A stretch of 41,334 bases of DNA from Mikrocytos mackini (lineage: Eukaryota > Endomyxa > Ascetosporea > Mikrocytida > Mikrocytiidae). The translations under genes and the position numbers were made by a program. Below, in pieces: positions 30,388-38,947 of the stretch. The notes below the pieces were generated by a model, which had not been told where the DNA came from, ran no database searches, and was given only the letters and a program-made list of their open reading frames with translations. Position 1 is the stretch's first letter. The number at the start of each line of letters is the position of its first letter. The stretch is from assembly GCA_030180075.1 (NCBI GenBank), contig JASNJN010000014.1:1-41334 (forward strand), read 5' to 3'.

Positions 30388-30522
30388 GTTTAAACAACAC
30401 GGGTTTAACCTCCCCGCCCTGCTCTTGGGTCTCTAAAGAGTCTCGCGACCCCATTCTTAATCTAGTATTCTAAAAGGAATATAAAGAATGAATGCATATA
30501 CAGGCTGATTTACCCATGTATA

Positions 30523-30654
30523 TAGAGTTTCTAATTCCGGGAATTGAAAATTGAAACATGATATTTTTCGAAAATTTCCCCATTTCCCGGAAAATACAAC
30601 ATAAAATATGTTTCTCAATTCTTGATAAATAAGGGTTTGGAAATGGAAACCCTA
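30523..30654. mobile_element. hAT-type MITE, B group, degenerate
   Basis: About 132 bases with ends TAGAGTTTCTAATTCC and GGAAATGGAAACCCTA and imperfect flanks CATGTATA and CCTATATA (6 of 8). TTCCCGG words inside. Older than the copy at 14086. Confidence 0.7.
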
Positions 30655-30664
30655 CCTATATAGC

Positions 30665-30780
30665 TAGAGTTTCCAAAATCAATACCGGTATATACCGAAA
30701 TACCGGTATTTTAGCAATACCGTTTTCGTTTATTTCGAAAATAATACCGGTATTTTGACAAATACCGGTAATCAAAATTT
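30665..30780 (+). mobile_element. Left end of a B-group hAT element
   Basis: TAGAGTTTCCAAAATC followed by four copies of ATACCGGTAT-like palindromes. The same layout recurs at 33306, before a BED-hAT gene. No matching right end was found, so it is probably a truncated copy. Confidence 0.6.
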
Positions 30781-31014
30781 TAAATTCTTTGAAATAAATA
30801 TGCACGAATATCGTTATATTGTAATAGTATTTCAAGCATGAATTTCCAGATGATGTTTTTTAAATTTAATTTTTAATTTTGGGCTATAAACTTGATGGAA
30901 TTTATTTTTAACATGGAGATCGTCATCTAATACGTATAAACAAGATCAATTCATATTGGATGTTCTTTACAATAATAGGAATGTTAGTCGGTTGTTTTTC
31001 ATTCCGCTTATCAA

Positions 31015-31380
31015 CAGGGTGGGGTTTAAGACCGTCCATAACCTTTTGTACAGGACAAGAGGTTTAATCCAGGTTTAAACCTGGTTTAATCCTGTCCAAA
31101 ACCATATTTTCAGGTTAACATATATCGTAATTTTTTGATAGAAGTTTAATTTAAGGGGAATGTAATATAAAATTTTTTTGAGTTTATTGTTTTTCTGACG
31201 ACAAAAAATTGAGCTTTCAGAAAAAATATTATGATCATTTGGTGACGTTTTTGAAAAAGGTTATTTCACTTTTCAATTTCAGGCCCATCAAGCCCCTACC
31301 AAATCGGGGGTTTAAGACGTCTTTTACGCCCAAAACCTTTTGGACAGGACGGCAAAACCGGTTTAAACCTGCCAACCCTG
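31015..31380. mobile_element. hAT-type MITE, C group
   Basis: 366 bases with ends CAGGGTGGGGTTTAAG and GGTTTAAACCTGCCAACCCTG (last 21 at 31360-31380), and a perfect 8-bp target duplication CTTATCAA (31007-31014 and 31381-31388). It carries GGTTTAAACC-type palindromes. No gene. Confidence 0.95.
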
Positions 31381-31548
31381 CTTATCAATACTATATTGAT
31401 TAAAGGAGTATATAAATAACATTGCAGAAACGCAATAGGAAATATAAATTATATTAAAATGGATAAAATATTACATTATAGAAACCTCATTAAGTGATTT
31501 TAACACAAAATACTAATATAAACATACTAACTTTTGCACGTTTTACTT

Positions 31549-32696
31549 CAGGAGCGGAAGAGCATAAACTAATACGCAGTACCTTCCAATCCAACTACTG
31601 GGCCAAATTGAATAATGCGAAGCTAAGGTCCCCTTTCAACACTGTCAGGAAGGACCCGGAAACTTGTATCTCCAAGAGCCACCTGTGGTTGCGCAGACCG
31701 GGACTATCCAGGAGGGATGTCAAGCAAGCGTTGTTACTGCAGGATGGCATCGGATCACATAGGTCGTGGCAAAAGGTTGTAAACCCAGACACGAACGTGA
31801 CCTGCAGGAGATGCAACAATAAGAGTGAAACAGTAGGACATGTGCTGGGCGCCTGCCCAGCCATACCGTTTAGTCTACTTAAAGCTAGACATGACGCGGT
31901 TGTTCTTATGATTGCAAATGAGATAATAGCCTACCATGATTTAGGCAAAAAGTTATCATTGCAAGATACTGGTGGGAGAGTTGCCCGTAACTCTGAAAGA
32001 TTCAAGTTAATCCTTGACCAGAGAATCACCGTAGGTAATGGGCCAAACAAAACGGTGCAGTTGCCGGACATTGTTTGTATTGACAAAGTCAAAAAACGAA
32101 TAACGATCGCTGAGATCGGAGTTTCAGTTGAAGACTTAACCAGCTGCAAAGAAGAGGAGAAAATCAAGAAGTATAGGAAATCGGCCGCCATGCTAACCAG
32201 GCGGTACCGAGGATATACCGTTGATTGTCGAGCCTTCGTGATTGGCCAACTTGGAGCCGTATCCAGCGTTACACACAGAAACCTGTATCAGCTCAGGAAG
32301 AGTGTGTTAACGAAGAAAGATAACAGGCTGCCCAAAAGACCAATCGAAGAGTTATACGGTAAATTGTTTAATGTGACCATTAAAGGGTCATTGCAAATAT
32401 ACCGTTGGTTTATCTCTGATGCCGCAACGCCCAAATGGGAGGCTAGAGACAGAGCGCCGGCAGTGTACACCGACTGTCTTAAAAAACTGGTGGACAAGAG
32501 AAAGAGTGCACACCGCGCGCGCAGTCCCAAGAGCTCGAAGCACAGAGTACGAGAGCGCGGCGGGAATTGCCAGGTTCTGGACAAGGCTTCCAGGAATGTC
32601 GACGACATAAAAGTCCAGAAATTCAGACATAGGTCTGGGCGGAACATTACGGGTTTTCCGAAAGACGTCGTAAGTGACGAAGTAAATGGGATTTGA
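31549..32696 (+). CDS. LINE ORF2 C-terminal part: zinc knuckle and restriction-like endonuclease
   Basis: About 380 residues, open. The stretch reads SGAEEHKLIRSTF then SHLWLRRPGLSRRDVKQALL. A CCHC knuckle CRRCNNKSETVGHVLGAC is followed by ARHDAVVLMIANEI and a PD-(D/E)XK-type core LPDIVCID...KRITIAEIGVS. This knuckle-plus-nuclease order is that of R2/CRE/NeSL-type non-LTR retrotransposons with a restriction-like endonuclease. The reverse transcriptase is missing: the element is cut at its 5' end near 31549, as usual for incomplete reverse transcription. It is GC-richer than the host. The tail is basic (KRKSAHRARSPKSSKHRVRE). It could be the same family as the copies at 36149 and 38948, which have only the other half of the ORF. 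The 3' UTR probably ends by 32790; no poly(A) is seen. Confidence 0.88.
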
Positions 32697-32819
32697 TCCC
32701 AAGGGAACATTTTGTGATATGCGTTGAGGAGTGCAAAGTTTAACTAAGTAAGTTAGTGGTGAGGAAGAGTGAAATTTATAATTAATTACTTAATTAGTTT
32801 CTCTTATAAAAAAAAATTT

Positions 32820-33304
32820 ATTTTTGCCTTTACTACAGAAAAATTAATACAGAAATTTAACGAATACTCTTTGAAAGGAATTTTAATCGATTCTACTCAT
32901 AGCACAAATTACTATAGTTACCCTCCAATTTGTGGATTGGTTGTTTCTGATAACTTTTATGCATTTCCTTTCATTTACATAATTAGCAACAGCGAGCGTA
33001 AAGAAGTATTAACATAGGTATTTGAACAATTTAAAGAGAAAATATTAATAACCACATTACCAAAATATTTAGTATCCGATATGTATGTAGGATTCTTTAA
33101 CAGTTGGAGCAAAATTTTTGATAGTGGAACTAAGCACATATTTTGTGATTTCCACCTTTAAAATGTTGGAAGAAAAATATTATTAGATTAGAAAAGAACG
33201 AAGAAAGCCAAAAATTAATTGTCGAATATTTAGATATAATTTCACAAACAACTTGCCCAATAAAATTTGATAAATTATTACAAGCATTTCTTGAAACATT
33301 ACAA
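32820..33304 (+). pseudogene. MULE transposase fragment
   Basis: KFNEYSLKGILIDSTHSTN carries the first catalytic Asp, then CGLVVSDNFYAFPFIYIISN, an in-frame TAG at 33014, VSDMYVGFFNSWSKIF with the second Asp and HIFCDFHL, then a frame break near 33160 and KLIVEYLDIISQTTCPIKF in the next frame. It ends where the hAT end at 33306 begins. Same class as the MULE at 20362. Confidence 0.78.
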
Positions 33305-33305
33305 A

Positions 33306-33875
33306 TAGAGTTTCCAAAATTGATACCGGTATTTGTCGAGATACCGGTATTTTATCCATTATCGTTATCGAATATTATCGTCGATTACCGGTTATTTTTT
33401 ATTCAAATATTTCAACAAACAAGCATATGATTAATAAACATCCTAATAATATATCTCTGTTAGTTTTAGTTGACATTATTGCTTATTTTTCACTATTATG
33501 TTTTATAAAAATTAAAATTTTAAATTTCAAATGGTATCAGAAGTTTGGCAATATTTTGACAAAGCGTCTTCGGGAAACTCTGCTATATGCAAAAAATGTA
33601 AAGTAAGCGTGTCTAAGAAAGGAGGTTCTACAACAGGATTATGGTCCCACCTTTCATTACATCACAAACTTGAGAGAAATAGGCTTCATTCAGTCGACGA
33701 TACAGGCAGCAACGCTACTTTATTAGATAACTATGTCGTGACAGCAAAGAAGCCAGACAAGGTAGAAGAACCTCTGATAAGACTAGCAGTAATTGATAAC
33801 ATTTCACTTAATACTTTAGCAACAAGCAACACTCTGCGAATTTTGTTAAGATCGAAAAATNTTNTAAATAGNAAC
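33306..33875 (+). mobile_element. B-group hAT element, left end plus BED-finger transposase start
   Basis: Starts TAGAGTTTCCAAAATTG with two ATACCGGTAT-like palindromes, as at 30665. The gene begins at 33531: MVSEVWQYFDKASSGNSAIC, KKCKVSVSKKGGSTT and HLSLHH form a BED zinc finger, followed by LLDNYVVTAKKP and LIRLAVIDNISLNTLATSN, the usual next block in hAT transposases. Catalytic and dimerisation parts are absent, since LINE sequence takes over near 33880, with Ns at the junction. It is a candidate autonomous partner of the B-group MITEs. Confidence 0.75.
33522..33530 (+). promoter_or_regulatory. AAATTTCAA box directly before the BED-hAT start
   Basis: Identical to the box before the host transporter start (read on the minus strand at 6767-6775) and one T different from that of Rpb3. 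Indicates that this hAT uses, or has taken up, the host core promoter style. Confidence 0.5.
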
Positions 33876-33879
33876 ACAA

Positions 33880-35975
33880 AATGCCAGCCACTTAACAAAT
33901 GGCTGGTAAAATCTTCTACAGCGGGTGAAAAGTCACCGTTTGTCATAAGACGCGGAAATTCCGATGCAAAAACAAACAAAGGTGGCGAAATACTAAAAGT
34001 AGTACGCTCCCCTGATGCCTCGAAGATCTCTCCGGTCTTGGCGGATATCTTGCCAAGATTTGGTTTGAAATTTAAAAATTTTAAATTTCAAACTCAAAAA
34101 AGTATGACTAATTCCGAAGCCGACAAGCGGCAACAGAAGAAATCAAAGGAACATGAAACCAACAACAACCTTACAATACCCAGAGTGGGCCAGGCAGGGG
34201 CACAACCCCCAAAAGAGAAAACTAAAAGTACTACAGGAACAAACCTGAATGAAACAAAGAAAAATCAAGCGCCTAAGGGATACAGGCAAGTAACCAACAA
34301 CCCCAACACGAAGAACACACCAAAAAAGAAGGGTGTGGAGGGGGACAGCACATTAGAATGGGACGAATCCAACTCAGATGGCGACACTTTCCTTACTATC
34401 CAAGAACAAGAAGAATATAAACGAAAGACCGAAAAAGAAAAGAAACTAGAAAGGACGAGGAGTAAAGAGTTTGATAAAGAGCTCATGGAAAAGAGCAAAA
34501 GGAGAACAAAAAGGAGGTTATAAAAAAGAAAGAAATAAAAGAAACTAACGAAAAAGAAAAGAAGACCAATAGAAACACTATTGGCAACCCTTTTCCTAAG
34601 ACCAACACGAATATTGTTGGCAAATTTGTGAATGTCACTGGAAACACCAGTGGCAGGAACAAAACAAAAAAAAGTCGGTCAACAAGTCTGGACCAGTACA
34701 GCATGAAATCAATGCGGAAGAATCAGACATGTTGATCGACGCCCAGTTATTCCGAATCTTACAGAAGATCCCTGGGGCTCTGGAAAATTTCCAAGCCATC
34801 CGACAAAAGGTCGTGAGTTCAGAGGGTTTAATAAAATATGACGGATTCACTCGCTTCTCACAAGGAAGCAGAGTCGAGGTCGAATGTATTGCTCGTCTTA
34901 TTGTTGACCAAAACATGGCAGCAAGTAAAGACACCGCGCACCGGTTTGAAGACCTTTCAGTTAAGCCAAAGGTTGTAAAACCGGAGAGCGGGCGCACTTT
35001 GGTTGATAAACAGGACACGCCTGTACGCAAAGTGCGGAGAAAATACGGGAGATGGAGTGGGATGTCTGAAGACATGTGTAAAACGTACGACTACTTCAGG
35101 CATGCACCCCACGACTTCGAGCTTTTGACTACACTCAAACTGAGTGAGGCAATAGCCCGAACCGTTGAGAAAGCTATTGGATTCACGGGTGGACTAAGCA
35201 CACGCGAAGCCAGCCAAGTGTTATTCAGGCTTGATTGGCCCGTCTAACAGATATCAAGACCAGAATGGACGGAAAATTTGATTACCCAAGGCTTCCCACC
35301 CATTCTGGTTGCCATAGTATTCACATGTCTAGCTGAAAAGCTGGACCTGCTTGAAACAATTGGCAGATGGTATGACTGCTTTATTCATGACAAAACGTCA
35401 TGTCTAAGAGCAGGGGTCTTTAAACAACCCAAACACTGGTGGTTCAATCTCGCCAATGACCTTAGAGAACTTATGTTCAGGGTACATGAGGAGATTGACC
35501 AACAGACTAGGTATAACTTCATGCAAAAAGCATGGGTTATCGTCGGCCAAGGGGGACTGTCCTTGAAAGAGATACTCTCTAAGGATAAACCAGCCACCCA
35601 CAAAAAAGTCATCAAAGAGAGGCAAATTCCTAAAAAGAAGGACAAGCCAATCGCCAAGAAACCCAAAGCTTTAGGAAATACGAAGAAACCCAGGTTCTTC
35701 AAAAATGATTCGGTCACTTTTGTGAAGGGAAAGAAAGGGGAAAGCCCCAGAAACCCATTACAAAAGCCAAAAAGCCCATGTTGAAGGGAAATTTCAAGAA
35801 CATGGCAGAAGGGATTGCCGTTATTAAGCAACTCTTTGACGATTTTGTCGGAAATATGTCGGTAAAGCAAGAACGGTCCGGGGTCCGACACGTTCCCGCA
35901 GAAAGAGGCAGGCACAGTCTGGAGAGAGCAGTGACGAAGGAAGTCGAGAGGGCGATCGACAAGGGAAAGACATAA
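33880..35975 (+). pseudogene. LINE ORF1 region
   Basis: Runs in pieces: to 34523, 34508-34735, 34729-35247, 35278-35784 and 35778-35975, with about four frame breaks. Lys/Thr/Asn-rich first (KKKGVEGDSTLEWDESNSDG), then a globular part (ALENFQAIRQKVVSSEGLIK, GRWYDCFIHDKTSCLRAG, KHWWFNLANDLRELMFRV) and a basic tail. The RWYD and WW blocks match the ORF1 pieces at 15740-16740. An ATG at 34104 is preceded by AAATTTCAAAC. RNA-binding role is inferred only from position before the reverse transcriptase ORF. The 5' end is inserted in a hAT element. Confidence 0.65.
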
Positions 35976-36148
35976 ATAATAATAACAATAAACGTTCACC
36001 AAATTATTTGTTTTTCTTTGATAAATTTTATGATTTAGCCAAATCTTGTTTTAAGTCCATGTTTATGGCAAAAGTCCCAGTTATGTGTAACAGATGTCAC
36101 GACAACTGTGAGACTGACTGCGCGGAAAAGAGGGGTCGCGTGCACTCA

Positions 36149-38947
36149 GTGAGAAGTCGGGAAAGAAACCCTATCCCACCCACTGAGATAGCACGCGTCC
36201 TCCCCCGGAGAAAGGATTCACATTCTAGTACAGGGTTGGCAGGTTTAAACCGACCCGTCCAAAACGTTTTGGACGTTTTGGCCGGACAAAACCTAAAATT
36301 TGGTAGGGAGAATTTTTCGGCAAATTTTTTGCCGAAAATATTTAAAAATTTGCTAAATTTTGGTTTGAGATTTTATAACCAAGATTTTGGAAATTTTCTA
36401 CCATTTGAGATTTATTTTGTATCTTATTTTCTGGGAATATGTTCAATATTTGCATTTTGAATAAAAATTGAAAATAAGAATTATTTTGCAAAATCAATTT
36501 TTTGGGTGTCCAAAACGTATTAAACCGGTTTAAACCTGGTTTAAACCATGTCCTGTCCAAAACGTTTTGGACATGTCCTAAACCCACCCCTGTTCTAGTA
36601 CCCGACGGGGAATGAGCGAAAATGTCATCCCGCGTACAGTAAACACTACACGTCAACATATCCCACACCACCCTGAAAAAATAGGGGGTGGACCAAAGTC
36701 TCTACGAGACGGAAGGTCGAGTGGGATAGGGATAATATTTTTGAGGGAGTTGGCAAACTTAATCTCCACAGCAAGAATTGGGAAATCCCAAAGTCTTGGA
36801 AGGTGGAGAAGAAGGACCAACTTCCTCTTTGGAAGCCTGTAAAGGCGCCCGTGAAGGAACGGAGTAAGGTTATAGCCATCAAGGCCGAACCTGAAACAAG
36901 TACTACCTCTGTCAAGCAAACGACAAACGTCGTTCGTGAGGAACAGTGTGGGACCACTGCCCAAATAAAAGCAATTGATTCCACACTGTCCCTTAAAAAG
37001 CCTTCGAAAGAAGGTGGACAGGGCTCGGGCATTCGAGTGAGAAACGGGCAGCAACCGGAAGCAAATCGCCCCGGAAACTGCCCATCTGTCGGAGAAACCT
37101 CCGGCCCTTGGTCAATTCCATACAAGGTATGGGTGATAGTGAGGGTTCCTCCTATCCCTGGGTGGGAAAATTCAGGTAGGAAACAACTGAAACTCGTAAA
37201 GGACATTCGTGTCCCGGAGTTGATGTTGCCCTTCGAGGATCCACTCCCGTTGGTGGCAAGCGGTCCTTGGTCGATCAAATATGTGGCTCTGGTAGTGGAG
37301 AGAATCCCCACACAGCCAGAATCGGAGAACGTAGGAGTCAAGAAGCAGAAACTCGTGAAGGAACCCCCCCATGAGGAGACTGCCATTGTCACCTACAGTC
37401 CACCAACCCCTGAAATTGATACCAAACAGGATATCGAAACTAAAGGGGACAGTTCTGACCTAGAGATAGTCCGATGGGAAAACTCCCTGGACATATCTAC
37501 AGGAGAACCAGAACACCACGAACAGGACTCCACATTGGAATTCCTTCCCGTGGAGGATGAAGACGACTCTTTCATAGAATGGAAGGTGGGAGACAACCCA
37601 CCCGGAACCATCTATGCAGACTCGTTGGTCCCAGAGGAAGAGGTCATACAGCCCGTCCTACCCTGGGAAGAAGAGTCAGACCTCAAAACGGTCCTGTGGC
37701 AAAACGTCCAGGATGTGTTGAGGAAGGACACTGCCGACTTCTATAACCGAATTTGCGGAGCCAAGCGAGTGGCAATACATGCCACCCTCCACAAGGCAGT
37801 ATATCAGATCCTGAGAGAAAGAGAAAACTCTATCACCTTGGCAGAAATGAACGCACTTTTGTACGTCATGTATGTCAAGGCAGGATCTGAGAAGAAGGTT
37901 AACAAAGGTTTCAAAAGCGACACCCCCGACAGGTGGAGCAGAAAACTTAACCTTCTCAAAACCCTTGCGCTGCAGAAAAGTTAGTCCGGAAAAAGCCCGG
38001 AAACTTAAGAAGCAGTTCAAGGTAAGCACTCCAGCTGAGATATCCTCCGAAATTAGTAGGGTCAAGGATATTATGGCCAAGAAGAAGAAGTTGCAAAATG
38101 CAATCAGATTCAAAAAGTTGAGGAAATTCCTCAACGAAGAAGCGGAGTGGTTCTCGAGATACAAGAAAACCAGGCGTCAAAACCTGGAATTCGTGGAGAT
38201 CGAGGACAAAACGGAGCACATACAGTTCTGGAAAAACATCTGGGAGATTCCACAAGATGTGAATGTACAGAACTTGGAAGCAGCGATTGAGAAGTGCAAA
38301 TTCACAACTCATGATTCGCTGATAACTTCCAGCCCCATCTCAATCTTCGAGGTAGAACGTGCACTATCGTGCACGTCCCCGTGGAAGGCCTGCGGGCCTG
38401 ACGGGGTATACCCGCACCTATACAAGGCGCTATCGACGATGACGGTCCGTGTACTAGTCAGATTGTTCAATGAAATCTGGCTAGGATTAACCAGTCCTGA
38501 GCAATGGTTCACTACGGGGAGGACAATCCTCTTCTATAAAATGGCAGGTGAGAAATCCTCATCGAAGAACTTCAGGCCCATTGCCATGCTGAACACATGC
38601 TACAAACTGTTCACTTCCGTCTTGGAAGGTAGGATCATACAGACCCTAACACGCACTGGTAATTGGGATCCAGAGCAGCGCGCCCTCCTAAACAGGAGAC
38701 GAGGCTGCCTGGACGCTCATCTGATGAACGAATTTGTTGTGAACACCTGCAGATCAATCACACATGCGCCGCTAAACAGCGCGTATATTGATTTCTGTAA
38801 GGCGTGCGATTCGGTGAGTCACAAAGCATTGATCCGAATGCTTGAAGTGACCACCCAATCCTCAACAAACAAACCCAATAGGTTAGTAGCCATTCTGCGG
38901 GCACTCATGCCCCTTTGGAGGACGTATATAACGAACTTCAAGGGCGA
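36149..38947 (+). pseudogene. LINE ORF2 N-terminal half with reverse transcriptase start (left arm)
   Basis: Coding from about 36149, interrupted by a MITE (36231-36592), then 36646-37984 and, after a one-base insertion near 37970, 37990-38947. Features: a 53-residue-period internal repeat (GPWSI...KLVK at 37103 and 37262), an acidic part, then reverse transcriptase: WKACGPDGVYPHLYKAL, KNFRPIAMLNTCYKLFTSVL, RRRGCLDAHLMNEFV and motif A AYIDFCKACDSVSHKAL, where the other copy has KAYDSV. The catalytic YADD region, zinc knuckle and endonuclease are not present: the sequence folds back into an inverted copy just after RALMPLWRTYITNFKGESA. RT blocks resemble the CRE/NeSL/R2 group. Confidence 0.85.
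36231..36592. mobile_element. hAT-type MITE, C group, inside the LINE
   Basis: 362 bases with ends CAGGGTTGGCAGGTTTAAACC (first 21 at 36231-36251) and CCTAAACCCACCCCTG and perfect duplication TTCTAGTA (36223-36230, 36593-36600). GTCCAAAACGTTTTGGAC occurs near both ends. The inverted LINE copy lacks it and keeps the empty site (TCCTAGTACCC, complement near 41250-41260), which proves the insertion. Confidence 0.96.
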
